Part shown: positions 45,440-54,613 of the stretch, piece by piece
How positions within the stretch are numbered: position 1 is the first letter of the stretch
Layout: every line of letters starts with the position of its first letter
Assembly: GCF_002837185.1 (NCBI RefSeq)
Contig: NZ_KZ477995.1
Span: 115,954 to 179,953 of the forward strand
DNA from: Pseudomonas fluorescens
GTDB lineage: Bacteria; Pseudomonadota; Gammaproteobacteria; Pseudomonadales; Pseudomonadaceae
Reading direction: 5' to 3'
Length of the DNA: 64,000 nt
The notes under the pieces: generated by a model
Seen by the model: only the letters and a program-made list of their open reading frames with translations
The model's database searches: none
Told to the model about the DNA's origin: nothing
Position numbers and translations under genes: made by a program

Positions 45440-45760
45440 TCACGTCGGGAATCTGTAGTCCCGCTCTACTTTGCATACGCGGGTTTGAAACGCTGTGTAC
45501 CAGAGGGAACGCCCTTGCTCTCGCACCTGTCGATGTTCGGCCTGCTGTTTCCAGGCCAGGATCGCCGCTTCGCTGCTCCAGTAAGACACGGTGATCCCCA
45601 ATCCCTCTTCCCGCGCCGACTCCACGCCGAGAAATCCCGGCTGTGCACGCGCCAGCTCCACCATGCGCGTGGCGGCCTGAGCGTAGCCCTGGTCGCCCTC
45701 GGTGCGCAGTGAGCTGAAGATCACCGCGTAGTAGGGGGGTGTCGGTGTCTTGGCGATCAT
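45440..45760 (-). CDS. Antibiotic biosynthesis monooxygenase-domain protein
   Basis: The 106-residue dimeric ferredoxin-like domain resembles ABM/YgiN proteins: YYAVIFSSLRTEGDQGYAQAATRMVELARAQPGFLGVESARE, then ITVSYWSSEAAILAWKQQAEH. The W-x-S and A-W-K positions are typical. Such proteins oxidise quinols or small aromatics, or bind haem. Its ATG overlaps the stop codon of the upstream GATase-like gene, so the two are translated together. Confidence 0.85.
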   Translation of the reverse strand: MIAKTPTPPYYAVIFSSLRTEGDQGYAQAATRMVELARAQPGFLGVESAREEGLGITVSYWSSEAAILAWKQQAEHRQVREQGRSLWYTAFQTRVCKVERDYRFPT

Positions 45761-46464
45761 GCCGAGGCCTCCCGGCACGCCTTGAGCAGGGCAATTGCCA
45801 GCGGTGGCGTGGTGCCTTTGAGGGCGGCACGTTCGGGTTGGAACAGCGTGGCGACGAAAAAAGGATGGTTCTGCAGTTCCATCGCACGAAGTTCGCCGGC
45901 AGCATCATGCCCGCCGGGAATCATCTCCCCCTCGAGCAGTGCATGAGCGAACTCTGGATTGATACCGAAGCTGCAACGATAACCTTCGTGGATATCCAGG
46001 CTGCCGTAGGCTTGGGCGATACGCGTGTTGGGTAGCAGGCGCACGGTGTCGCTTGCTTCCACCAGCGCACAGCTCAATGGCGTAATGACTGCGCGCCTGG
46101 CGCCCGGTACCAACTCGCCGTGTTCGGCATCCGCCCATCCCAGCACGTTGCGGGCATATTCGAGCACAGCGTGCTGAAAACCGCCGCAGGTGCCGAGGAA
46201 CGGCCGCCGCTGTTCGCGGGCAAAGCGGATGGCTCGCAGCGCGCCTTCGGTATCGCGGTAAGGGCTGGCAGGCACGCACCAAAAGCCGTCGAACCCGTGC
46301 AGCGAGGCCGTTGAGGTGAGGGTATCGGTGCCGAGCCAGTGCAGGTTCACGCTCAGCTTCAGGGCTTGGGCCGCTTGTTGCAGCGCTACCGGGATGGCTT
46401 GGTGCGCAATCACGTCGGGGTTGTAATCGCCGATCAGAGCGAGGTGCAGCGGGGTGTCGTTCAT
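45757..46464 (-). CDS. Stand-alone class I glutamine amidotransferase-like protein (PyrG C-domain-like)
   Basis: The 235-residue protein resembles the glutaminase half of CTP synthase without the synthetase half. LALIGDYNPDVIAHQAIP begins the domain; the nucleophile is in FLGTCGGFQHAVLEYARNV (Cys after GT); the C-terminal His-x-Glu is replaced by HPFFVATLFQPE, where the His precedes by an unusual distance. Without a partner subunit it may act on a small substrate or be regulatory. It is paired with the ABM-domain gene and divergent from a LysR regulator. The start at 46464 is chosen; 46473 would add three residues. Confidence 0.78.
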   Translation of the reverse strand: MNDTPLHLALIGDYNPDVIAHQAIPVALQQAAQALKLSVNLHWLGTDTLTSTASLHGFDGFWCVPASPYRDTEGALRAIRFAREQRRPFLGTCGGFQHAVLEYARNVLGWADAEHGELVPGARRAVITPLSCALVEASDTVRLLPNTRIAQAYGSLDIHEGYRCSFGINPEFAHALLEGEMIPGGHDAAGELRAMELQNHPFFVATLFQPERAALKGTTPPLAIALLKACREASA

Positions 46465-46544
46465 CGTGTGCATCCCATGGCTTGTGGTGACCTGAAGGGC
46501 ACTATAGATTGGCGCTCACGCAATCGATATTGGCGTTTTCCCAC

Positions 46545-47429
46545 ATGGTCAATGCAGCCGCGCACTATCAGGTCGACTACACCGACCTGTCGCTGGTCCT
46601 CGCTCTGGTCCGTGGCGGCACGCTGGCGCGGGCGGCGGGGTTGCTGCGGGTGGATGTGTCCACAGTGTTCCGGGCGGTGCGGCGCCTGGAAGCAGCCCTG
46701 GGCCAGACGTTGTTTGAAAAAAGCCGCGCTGGCTATCTGCCTACCAGTTTAGCCAACCACTTGGCGCAGCAGGCCGAGCGCGCGGAGCTTGCCCTGGAGG
46801 CTGCGCGTATCGGTGTGGAGCAGGGCGGTGAAGTGATCAGCGGCACGGTGCGCCTGACCTGTACCGACTCGGTGCTGCAAGGTCTGCTGCTACCCGCCCT
46901 GGCCAGGTTCATGGCGGACTATCCGGCGTTGATCCTGGAACTGAGCACCTCCAACGATTTCGCCAACCTCAGCCGTCGCGATGCGGATATCGCGCTGCGT
47001 CTGACCCGCAAGCCACCGGAGCATCTTGTCGGACGTTGCCTGGGCACGGTGACCTATCAGGTGTGCGCCAGTGCCGACTATGCCCGTCGGCATGCAGGCC
47101 AGGAACTGGCCGACCTGGCCTGGATCGCGCCGGACGACTTTTTGCCCGACCACCCCACCGTGGCCTGGCGCCGTGAGCATCTGCCGGGCGTGCGTCCCGG
47201 TTATCGCTGCAACAGCATGCAGTCGGTGACGGAATTGGTACGCGCCGGGCTTGGGGTGGCCGCGTTGCCGGATTTCCTGATAAACGATGGCCTGCAACCC
47301 CTGGGACCCGCGTTGGCAGGGCATGAGACGGCGCTGTGGCTGTTGACGCGCCCTGATTGCCGGGCGTTGCGTTCGGTGGTGACGCTGTTTGATGAGCTGG
47401 GGCGACACGTGCGCTGGCTGCGCCATTAG
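46545..47429 (+). CDS. LysR-family regulator
   Basis: The 294-residue regulator has DLSLVLALVRGGTLARAAGLLRVDVSTVFRAVRRLE as its winged helix; the rest is a co-inducer domain with the usual RDADIALRLTRKPPEHLVG. It is divergent from the GATase/ABM pair and probably controls it. Its TAG stop overlaps the TAA stop of the opposing DUF1003 gene by four bases (47426-47429). Confidence 0.86.
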   Translation: MVNAAAHYQVDYTDLSLVLALVRGGTLARAAGLLRVDVSTVFRAVRRLEAALGQTLFEKSRAGYLPTSLANHLAQQAERAELALEAARIGVEQGGEVISGTVRLTCTDSVLQGLLLPALARFMADYPALILELSTSNDFANLSRRDADIALRLTRKPPEHLVGRCLGTVTYQVCASADYARRHAGQELADLAWIAPDDFLPDHPTVAWRREHLPGVRPGYRCNSMQSVTELVRAGLGVAALPDFLINDGLQPLGPALAGHETALWLLTRPDCRALRSVVTLFDELGRHVRWLRH

Positions 47430-47944
47430 GTTTTGCGCACAAAGTGCTGATGCATTTCACAGGTCAGGGTTTCGATACGCTCGGTCAGCTGTTTGGTCAT
47501 TTCCGTCAGCCGCGTGTTCTGCTCCAACAGTTCCAGCAGCTGTTGGGTGGTCTGTTCCGCCTGGGCCTGGCGTGCGGTATTGGCGGTGGCCAGGGCTTCG
47601 CGGTGTTGTGCGTCGGCGTCGGACTGGGCTTTGTCGCGTGCCGCCTGGCGCGTCTGGGCCAGCAGGATCAGCGGCGCGGCATAGGCCGATTGCAGACTGA
47701 AGGCCAGGTTGAGCAAGATGAAGGGGTAGACGTCGAAGTGGGTGATGCCGGTCATGTTCAGCACCACCCACAGCACCACAATGGCGGTTTGCGCGCCAAG
47801 GAACGTTGGGGTGCCAAAGAAGCGCGCGAAGGCTTCGGCCTTGAGGGCAAAGGTGTCGTTGCCAAAGGTCGGCGCCAGGTGAGCGTGGTGGCGATGGAAA
47901 CGCAGGTGGTCGACAGGGATTGGGTCAGGTTTATCTGAAGTCAT
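47426..47944 (-). CDS. DUF1003 membrane protein
   Basis: The 172-residue protein has the DUF1003 pattern: FGTPTFLGAQTAIVVLWVVLNM, DVYPFILLNLAFSLQSAYAAPLILLAQTRQAARDK, giving two membrane helices, followed by a long cytoplasmic coiled coil to the C-terminus. No function is established for the family. Its stop codon overlaps that of the convergent LysR gene. Confidence 0.87.
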   Translation of the reverse strand: MTSDKPDPIPVDHLRFHRHHAHLAPTFGNDTFALKAEAFARFFGTPTFLGAQTAIVVLWVVLNMTGITHFDVYPFILLNLAFSLQSAYAAPLILLAQTRQAARDKAQSDADAQHREALATANTARQAQAEQTTQQLLELLEQNTRLTEMTKQLTERIETLTCEMHQHFVRKT

Positions 47945-48016
47945 GGCAGGCTCGAGTCGATGGCGTAAGGCTTACGCACTATAGACCGAGCCCCGGCCAG
48001 GCACATGAAGAAGCCG

Positions 48017-49336
48017 TCAGCGATTGCCCCGCTCATTGGCGAACGCGCTCACCGCCTGCACCGCCTCGCTGGTGCCTTCACGAATCTGCAGGATCACCGT
48101 ACCGGCCTGGTTGGCCAGCTCCACGCCCTGAGCCGCGCGGTCGCGGGTGGCGTCCATGCTGTCGATGGCCTGGCGGGTTTCGTCCTGGATCATGGCGATC
48201 ATGCCGGAAATTTCCGCCGTGGAGCCGCTGGTACGCGCCGCCAATTGGCGGACTTCATCGGCGACCACGGCAAAGCCACGGCCTTGCTCCCCCGCGCGGG
48301 CCGCTTCGATGGCGGCGTTGAGGGCCAGCAGGTTGGTCTGGTCGGCGATACCGCGAATGGTGTTGACGATGGTGGTGATCTGCTGCGACCGCTCACCCAA
48401 CTTGGCGATCAGTTGCGAGGAGGCGTCAATATCGACGGCGATTTCGCGCATGCCGGTGGCGGTTTTCTGAATCACGTCGGCGCCCTTTTCGGCCATGTCC
48501 TGGGTATTGAGCGACAGGTGATACGCCTGCGCAGCGCTTTGCGCGTCAGCGGCATGCTGTTGCACACGGGCGGTGACATCCGAGGCAAACTTCACCACTT
48601 TGCACAGACGCCCGCTGGCGTCGTACACCGGGTTGTAGTTGGCTTCGAGCCACAGCGCGTTGCCGTGCTTGTCCACGCGCTCGAACTGGCCGTTGAACAG
48701 TTCACCCTGGTTCAGACGCTTCCAGAATTCGCTGTAGGCAGCGCTGCCGGCAAGCGCCGGGGTGCAGAACAGACGGTGATGCTTGCCCTGGATCTGCGCC
48801 AGGCTGTAGCCCGTGCGCTGCAGGAAGTTCGCATTGGCGGTGATGATGGTGCCATCGAGGTTGAACTCGATCATCGCCATGGCGCGGTCGATGGCTTGCA
48901 GCTTGGCGTTGGCTTCACTTTCGGCCTGCAGGCGTGGGGTGACGTCCATCGCGTACTTCACCACTTTGATCACGCGGCCGGCTTCATCCTTGACCGGGTT
49001 GTAACTGGCTTCCAGCCATACCGATTGGCCATCGGCGCCTACCCGTTCAAAGGTGCCTGACTGGAATTGGCCGTTACGCAACTGCGTCCACAGCTGGTTG
49101 TACTCGGCGCTGCGGGCGAACGTCGGTGTGCAGAACATGCGGTGGGGTTGGCCCAGGATCTGTTCGGCGCGGTAGCCCATGGTCTTGAAGAAATTGTCAT
49201 TGGCGCGCAGCACCGTGCCCTGCAGGTCGAATTCGATAACCGCCATGGAACGCTCGATCGCGTCCAGCAGGCTGGCTTGTTGCGCAGTGGTGTGTTGCAA
49301 GGCAGTGATGGTTTTTTTGTAAGCGTTGAATAGCAT
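48017..49336 (-). CDS. BdlA-like soluble chemoreceptor (PAS-PAS-MCP signalling domain)
   Basis: The 439-residue protein has two tandem PAS domains (about residues 25-130 and 145-250, each with a [10 protein letters not shown] or [10 protein letters not shown] start and [19 protein letters not shown] end) and an MCP signalling domain whose hairpin tip reads [40 protein letters not shown]. There is no membrane segment. This is the architecture of BdlA, the P. aeruginosa biofilm-dispersion protein, which is of similar length. The ATG at 49336 (MLFNAYKK) is chosen; an in-frame start at 49402 would add a poorly conserved stretch. Confidence 0.87.
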   Translation of the reverse strand: MLFNAYKKTITALQHTTAQQASLLDAIERSMAVIEFDLQGTVLRANDNFFKTMGYRAEQILGQPHRMFCTPTFARSAEYNQLWTQLRNGQFQSGTFERVGADGQSVWLEASYNPVKDEAGRVIKVVKYAMDVTPRLQAESEANAKLQAIDRAMAMIEFNLDGTIITANANFLQRTGYSLAQIQGKHHRLFCTPALAGSAAYSEFWKRLNQGELFNGQFERVDKHGNALWLEANYNPVYDASGRLCKVVKFASDVTARVQQHAADAQSAAQAYHLSLNTQDMAEKGADVIQKTATGMREIAVDIDASSQLIAKLGERSQQITTIVNTIRGIADQTNLLALNAAIEAARAGEQGRGFAVVADEVRQLAARTSGSTAEISGMIAMIQDETRQAIDSMDATRDRAAQGVELANQAGTVILQIREGTSEAVQAVSAFANERGNR

Positions 49337-49613
49337 GTTCGGGAGCTCGAGCAGGCATGCGTATGAGGATTCCATGTAGATGCGCCTGACCCCGTAGGGC
49401 ATCTGGGCCTCACGGTTGACTTGCTCATTGCCAGCTTCCTTGTGCTGACAGAGGGGGGTGGAACAACGGGTTCAGAGTGATTGGCCAGCCAGGAAGTTCG
49501 CCTCCTGGGAAGCTTTTTTCTGACTAGGTGACCAGTGGTGGCAGTATGCTATCTCGGCAGGCTTTCGGAGGAAGATTCAGACGAAGAGTTGTAAGACGAC
49601 TCAGGCCGACGTC

Positions 49614-50240
49614 TTACCGGTGACGGTGGGTATTGACCTCATAACCTGCGAGGAACAGATCGATCGCCGATTCGATCACATGGGCCTGGGACGCTGCGTC
49701 GAGGGTGGGTTGGCCAAGGGTAATCTGCGGCCAGAAAGCAAAGGCCTTGAGCAGGCTTTGTATCTGGTGAGCGGCGAACGCCGGATCGTCGCCACTCAGT
49801 CGGCCGTCTTCCTGGGCGGCGCGTACCCACAGGGTAAAGCCTTCTTCACGCGCGCTCAGGCGGCTGACCATGTCCTGGGCGCGTTCCGGCGAATGAATGG
49901 TGGCCGCAATGGCCACGCGCGCCAGGTCGAGGAAGTTGGCGTCCGACATCATCTTCATTTTCGCTTCCAGCAACTTGCGCAGTTGATCGCGCAACGGTTG
50001 ATCGCTGCTGTATGCCACATCCAGCTGCGCGGCACTGCTGGCCCACAACTGATGGAGAATTTCGGCGAATAGCTCTTCTTTACTGGGGAAGTGGTTGTAG
50101 ACCGTACGCTTGGAAACGCCGGCAGTGGCGGCGATCCTGTCCATGCTGGTGACCTCGAAGCCATTCTTGCGAAATTCGGCGATGGCCGCCGTCACGATAG
50201 CTTCGCGTTTACGGTCGGTGAGGCGTGGGGAGGCATTCAT
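49614..50240 (-). CDS. TetR-family repressor
   Basis: The 208-residue regulator has a typical TetR helix-turn-helix (REAIVTAAIAEFRKNGFEVTSMDRIAATAGVSKRTVYNHFPSKEELF) and a variable helical ligand domain. It is divergent from the metallo-hydrolase at 50362. Two matching 16-base palindromes lie between the genes, so it probably represses both. The ATG at 50240 (MNASPRL) is preferred to 50258. Confidence 0.9.
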   Translation of the reverse strand: MNASPRLTDRKREAIVTAAIAEFRKNGFEVTSMDRIAATAGVSKRTVYNHFPSKEELFAEILHQLWASSAAQLDVAYSSDQPLRDQLRKLLEAKMKMMSDANFLDLARVAIAATIHSPERAQDMVSRLSAREEGFTLWVRAAQEDGRLSGDDPAFAAHQIQSLLKAFAFWPQITLGQPTLDAASQAHVIESAIDLFLAGYEVNTHRHR

Positions 50241-50267
50241 GGAGGACGTTCGGCTCAAAAATGAAAT

Positions 50268-50283
50268 TACACTCGGCAGTTTA
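50268..50283. promoter_or_regulatory. TetR operator, weaker copy
   Basis: TACACTCGGCAGTTTA, a degenerate copy of the site at 50315, 28 bases upstream of the tetR-type start. Confidence 0.55.
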
Positions 50284-50314
50284 CTTGTTCAGGATTTTGT
50301 TGCAATGTAGAAAC

Positions 50315-50330
50315 TACACTGTGCAGTGTA
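50315..50330. promoter_or_regulatory. TetR operator, strong copy
   Basis: TACACTGTGCAGTGTA has perfect 7-base arms (TACACTG / CAGTGTA). It lies 31 bases before the hydrolase start and 47 bases (about 4.5 helical turns) from the weaker copy. Confidence 0.75.
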
Positions 50331-50361
50331 ATTCATGAGCAGACGTAGGAGTCACTGTGTA

Positions 50362-51420
50362 ATGGGCACCCTTTCAACCCGTCTCGATCCCGCACCCACT
50401 GCGCTCAAGCCTGCCGAGCGGGAGCAGGGCCACTTCCATAACGATGCGCCGGTGCCGCACGGTGGCTTTGGCAAGACCTTGCGCATCTTTTGGAACATGT
50501 TGTTTAACAAACCGCTTACTACAAGGCCTGTGGGCAACATCCCGGTACAGAGCCTGACCCGTGAACACCTGGAGGCAGCCCCCAATCACAGTGTGTTCCG
50601 CCTGGGCCATTCAACCGTGCTGCTGAAAATGCGCGACAAGTTCTGGATCACCGATCCGGTGTTCGCCGAGCGCGCCTCGCCGTTCAGTTGGGCCGGCCCC
50701 AAGCGTTTCCACCCACCGCCTATCACCCTTGAAGCATTGCCGCCCTTGGAGGCGGTGATCCTGTCCCACAATCACTACGACCACCTCGACCGCGCGGCGG
50801 TCGTCCAATTAGCCGACAAGACGCGCTACTTTCTGGCGCCTTTGGGGGTGGGAGACACGCTGGTCAAATGGGGTGTGGATGCCGGCAAAGTGCGGCAACT
50901 GGACTGGTGGCAGGGCATCGAGGTCGATGGCATCCGTTTTGTTGCCACGCCGGCGCAGCATTTTTCCGGGCGTGGCCTGTTTGACGGCAATCAGACTCTA
51001 TGGTGTTCCTGGGTGATGATCGATGACGCGCGGCGGATATTTTTCAGCGGCGATACGGGGTATTTCGACGGCTTCAAGCGGATCGGCGAGCAATACGGAC
51101 CGTTTGACCTGACCCTCATGGAAACCGGGGCCTACAACGTCGACTGGCCTCACGTGCATATGCAGCCGGAGCAAACATTGCAGGCGCATATCGACCTCAG
51201 GGGCCGTTGGCTGCTACCGATTCACAACGGCACGTTCGACCTGGCGTTCCACGCCTGGCACGAGCCGTTCGACCGCATCATGGCACTGGCCTGGGAGCGC
51301 AATGTGTCGATCACTACACCGGCCATGGGGCAGGCGTTCAGGCTCAACCAGCCCGAGCGAGGGCATGCGTGGTGGCTGGAAGTAGAGACTCAAGATGCAA
51401 AAGAACACGCTGCAGGCTGA
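50362..51420 (+). CDS. Metallo-beta-lactamase-fold hydrolase (NAPE-PLD/UlaG-like)
   Basis: The 352-residue enzyme has the metal-binding HxHxDH motif in ILSHNHYDHLD, SVFRLGHSTVLLKM and FWITDPVFAERASPFSWAGPKRF before it, and DTGYFDGFKRIGE, MQPEQTLQAHIDL and LPIHNGTFDLAFHAWHEPF after it, matching the lipid-acting branch related to NAPE-phospholipase D. TAGGAG lies 10 bases before the ATG at 50362; the ATG at 50335 lacks a ribosome binding site and overlaps the operator region. Expression is probably induced by the TetR ligand. Confidence 0.86.
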   Translation: MGTLSTRLDPAPTALKPAEREQGHFHNDAPVPHGGFGKTLRIFWNMLFNKPLTTRPVGNIPVQSLTREHLEAAPNHSVFRLGHSTVLLKMRDKFWITDPVFAERASPFSWAGPKRFHPPPITLEALPPLEAVILSHNHYDHLDRAAVVQLADKTRYFLAPLGVGDTLVKWGVDAGKVRQLDWWQGIEVDGIRFVATPAQHFSGRGLFDGNQTLWCSWVMIDDARRIFFSGDTGYFDGFKRIGEQYGPFDLTLMETGAYNVDWPHVHMQPEQTLQAHIDLRGRWLLPIHNGTFDLAFHAWHEPFDRIMALAWERNVSITTPAMGQAFRLNQPERGHAWWLEVETQDAKEHAAG

Positions 51421-51529
51421 TTAACGAGCGTGGGGAAAAAGGTGTTTTCAGGGTGTTTCAACGCTGCGACAAACGTCGGACGGGAGTGCGATGATCCCTC
51501 GGAAATTTAATGTAGGGGGAGACGTTGTC

Positions 51530-52267
51530 ATGAACGATAACTGCAAGAAAGTGTGGCGATTGGGCATACCCTGCTTACCGGCGTGCACGCACGCCGTTGC
51601 GCATGAGAGCGCTGATCCTGGTTCTTCCAGCCCCATCCAGGCGCGAACCGACAACGCCAACTCCGGTGCTATCGTCTTCGGTGCTACGCGCGCTGAGGGA
51701 GCGGTGCTCATACCCGGCTACAATGCTTTGGCGCCAATGATCAGGCCCACGCGAGACCCGGCTTTATCACTGATCGCAATCAGTGGTGTCGACCCCACTG
51801 AGCCCGTGATGGTTGAAGTCCCCCTGGTGCAAAACAGCAGCGCTTCGGATGCATCCCTGGTGCTGGAGGGATGGCGTATCGGTTATGCCAGCCGATATGT
51901 ACGCGATGGTCAAATCGAACCCGCCGATCACAGTGCGACCCTGCAGCGCGCGCTCGTCATCCTGCGCCAGGCGGGCGTGCAGTTAGTAGCAGTGGACGCG
52001 CAGTGTACGAGCGACCCGCTTGAATCCGGCACTGCCATCGATGGGCTTGTGACCCGTCATCGTTTGGATGCCTTGATGTCAGACGAGCAAAGCCAGGCGT
52101 TTCATGCCGCTTGCAGAAGCGGCTACCCCAGTGGCTGCCAGGCACTGGAAGAGGGGGCCAGGCTCTGGTTTTATGGGGCCCGCTGGGCGGGTGAGCGGGT
52201 GAAGGTTCTGCTGCGAATTTATGCTCAACTGATAGCATCCAGCGTACCTACAGCAGTTATGGAATGA
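51530..52267 (+). CDS. Amidase-fold-like protein lacking the catalytic half
   Basis: No family was obvious at first, but the 245-residue product aligns by eye with the part of amidase-signature enzymes after the Ser-Ser-Lys core. The segment ALAPMIRPTRDPALSLIAIS resembles the post-catalytic stretch; VLEGWRIGYASRYVRDGQIE resembles LxGxRIGY; and SGYPSGCQALEEGARLWFYGARWAGERVK resembles the C-terminal SGYPS...GLWFYGARW region. The serine-rich GSS loop, nucleophile serine and catalytic lysine are absent. It is separated by 110 bases from a complete amidase. It may be a pseudoenzyme partner or a decaying remnant. A purine-rich GGGGGAG element lies before the ATG at 51530. Confidence 0.55.
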   Translation: MNDNCKKVWRLGIPCLPACTHAVAHESADPGSSSPIQARTDNANSGAIVFGATRAEGAVLIPGYNALAPMIRPTRDPALSLIAISGVDPTEPVMVEVPLVQNSSASDASLVLEGWRIGYASRYVRDGQIEPADHSATLQRALVILRQAGVQLVAVDAQCTSDPLESGTAIDGLVTRHRLDALMSDEQSQAFHAACRSGYPSGCQALEEGARLWFYGARWAGERVKVLLRIYAQLIASSVPTAVME

Positions 52268-52377
52268 TCATACCGGGCAGTGGGATTAGCTCTGCATAGA
52301 GCTGCCGGAACAACCTCTTAGACTGCTGTCGGGTTATCGGACGATAGCCCTCATTCAGTCACTTAAAGGGGTATTTT

Positions 52378-53919
52378 ATGATCGGACCCGTTTCGGCAGG
52401 TGGGTGGGCGTCAGGCCTGGTGCAAGAACTTTCAAATCCGCCGCAGGGCTTCAAGGGCGCCTGTCAAATGGCAGGGGAGATGTCCAGCCGTGGTGCGGTC
52501 ACCTCAGAGTCGCTGGTGAAGGACTCCCTCAGACAAATCGCTAATGTTGATCGTGGACTGCAGGGCGGTAACGCGTTTGTAGAAACCAACCCGGATGCCC
52601 TCAAGGACGCCAGGGCTCGCGATCTGGAACGTAAAAAGGGCCATTTGCGCGGGTATTTGCATGGCGTTCCCATTGCACTCAAGGATGTGTTCGAAACCGG
52701 GGACCGTATGCAGACAAGCGCTGGTTCCAAGGCGTTGGTGGGAGAGAGCGCGACTAAAAATGCCAGGGTTGTGGACAACTTGCTGGGGGCAGGGGTAGTG
52801 GTGGTTGGTAAAACCAACATGAGCGAACTGTCTAACTTCCGCTCCAAACTGCCCGTGGATGGCTGGAGTTCGCGAGGCGGCCAAACGCTGAACCCACATC
52901 GCCTCGGAGGGGCGGTGGCAGGGTCGAGTTCAGGCTCAGCAGTGGCAGTTGCCCAGGGGCATGTGCCGCTGGCGTTGGGGCTGGAAACCAGCGGGTCGGT
53001 CATTACTCCAGCGGCTTATAACGGCGTTTTTGGCTTGAAAACCTCCGTAGGCTTGCTGAGCAACGAGGGGGTCATGACCAGTTCACGCATGGATACGATT
53101 GGCACATTCACCCGTAATGTCTGTGATGCGGCAGAAGCGCTCAACGCCATGGCCGAAACCCGTGTCTATACCGAAGGCTTGCGGCCCGACGCGTTGAAAG
53201 GCAAGCGCATTGGCTACACGCCTGTGCCTGAATTGTCTGCAGAGGAGGCCAGGGACCCCGCGAAGCGGGCCGACAGCAAGCATTACGCACAGGCGCTTGA
53301 GGTGTTGCGGGCTCAAGGTGCGATCCTGGTGCCCGTTGGCACCCTCGAGGATGGCGTCGAGGAGCAAACCTACACCGATTACAACGAAGCGTTGTTTTCA
53401 GACGTCAAGCATCACTTGGAAGAGTATCTTGCCGGACGCGAAGGCTTGCCTGTCAAATCGCTCACCGAGCTGATCGCATTCAATAAGCGTAACCAGCAAC
53501 CTGGTGAGCCTGATCACAAGTTGCTTGAGCTTATCAACGGCCTGGAAACGACCGAGGACCAGCGCGATAAGCTGTGGGACGCCGTCCTCCCTGTTTTTCA
53601 AAAGACCATCGATGATCCGATGAAAGAGCACAAGCTCGACGCCATGGTGTCGAATTTCCTCTCAAACAATTATTTTTTCAGTGCTGCGGCAGGTTACCCC
53701 GCAATGTCCGTTCCCTCGGGCATGGATGATGAAGGTATGCCAACTGCACTTTACCTTTACGGGGCGGCTAACAGCGAGGCCACCTTACTGTCCGCTGCCT
53801 ATGTTTATGAGCAGGCCACACAGGCGATCAAAGAGCCGGCATTCCTCCCGGGCACTCCGTTTACGCCAGCACCCGTAACGGCAGATAACGCGGCCGAGGC
53901 ACCTGCAGGCAACGTCTGA
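52378..53919 (+). CDS. Amidase signature-family amidase
   Basis: The 513-residue enzyme has the complete amidase core: catalytic Lys102 in GVPIALKDVFETGD, the serine-rich loop AGSSSGSA (181-188) and the nucleophile serine in GLETSGSVITPA (S207). C-terminal SAAAGYPAMSVPSGMDDEGMPTALYLYGA is also typical. No signal peptide is visible. Substrate unknown; the family hydrolyses amides, ureas or nitrile products. A hairpin (52331-52350) without a T-run lies upstream. GGGG lies 6 bases before the ATG. Confidence 0.9.
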   Translation: MIGPVSAGGWASGLVQELSNPPQGFKGACQMAGEMSSRGAVTSESLVKDSLRQIANVDRGLQGGNAFVETNPDALKDARARDLERKKGHLRGYLHGVPIALKDVFETGDRMQTSAGSKALVGESATKNARVVDNLLGAGVVVVGKTNMSELSNFRSKLPVDGWSSRGGQTLNPHRLGGAVAGSSSGSAVAVAQGHVPLALGLETSGSVITPAAYNGVFGLKTSVGLLSNEGVMTSSRMDTIGTFTRNVCDAAEALNAMAETRVYTEGLRPDALKGKRIGYTPVPELSAEEARDPAKRADSKHYAQALEVLRAQGAILVPVGTLEDGVEEQTYTDYNEALFSDVKHHLEEYLAGREGLPVKSLTELIAFNKRNQQPGEPDHKLLELINGLETTEDQRDKLWDAVLPVFQKTIDDPMKEHKLDAMVSNFLSNNYFFSAAAGYPAMSVPSGMDDEGMPTALYLYGAANSEATLLSAAYVYEQATQAIKEPAFLPGTPFTPAPVTADNAAEAPAGNV

Positions 53920-54055
53920 AGATGATCCAACCTCTGCTCAACGGCGCAGGGTAGAGGTTGTCCCTGTGCGGCCAACCGACAAATAATGCGTAGAGCTGCG
54001 CCACTGCTGGCCCGATGTCGGCGTGGCTTGAACTCAATGTCATGGAGAGAAAACC

Positions 54056-54613
54056 ATGGCCTGTAGAATTCACATCCTTGGCGCTGCAGGCGTCGGTACG
54101 TCCACCCTGGGCAAGGCGTTGGCCGACTGCCTGAATGTGGCCTTTTTCGACTCGGACTTCTATTACTGGCAGCAAACCCCGGAACCGTTCTCTGCTGCCC
54201 GACCCAAAGATGAGCGCATCCGCCTGTTGCAGGAACACACCGCAAGCCATGAAGGTTGGGTGTTGTCCGGCTCACTCTGCGGATGGGGGGATACCCTGAT
54301 CCCGCTGTTCACCCATGTGGTCTTTCTGCGCCTGGACCCCGACGTCCGCCTGCACCGCCTGCGCGTGCGAGAACAACAGCGCTACGGCGACCAGATACTC
54401 GAAGGCGGCAGCCGCCATGTAAACAGCGCCACATTTCTTGCCTGTGCCGCGCGTTACGACGACGGCAACCGCAGCCTGCGCAGTTTGCGTCGGCATGAAA
54501 GCTGGTTGAAGCCATTGAGTTGCCCGGTAATCCGGCTGGACTCTACGCACCATTCGGTTGAGGCGTTGACGAGTCAATTGATGCAGCGGGTGAACCCAGC
54601 AACCGAGAGATGA
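54056..54613 (+). CDS. Small P-loop ATPase / nucleotide kinase-like protein
   Basis: The 185-residue protein begins RIHILGAAGVGTSTLGKALADCLNVAFFDSDFYYW, an AAA/adenylate-kinase-like P-loop followed by an acidic DSD motif. The loop reads GAAGVGTST: the usual lysine of GK[ST] is threonine (T15), a substitution seen in a group of FlaR/topology-modulation-like small ATPases. VFLRLDPDVRLHRLRVREQQRYGD is a lid-like arginine-rich region. The last 71 bases overlap the HTH gene on the other strand. Confidence 0.8.
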   Translation: MACRIHILGAAGVGTSTLGKALADCLNVAFFDSDFYYWQQTPEPFSAARPKDERIRLLQEHTASHEGWVLSGSLCGWGDTLIPLFTHVVFLRLDPDVRLHRLRVREQQRYGDQILEGGSRHVNSATFLACAARYDDGNRSLRSLRRHESWLKPLSCPVIRLDSTHHSVEALTSQLMQRVNPATER

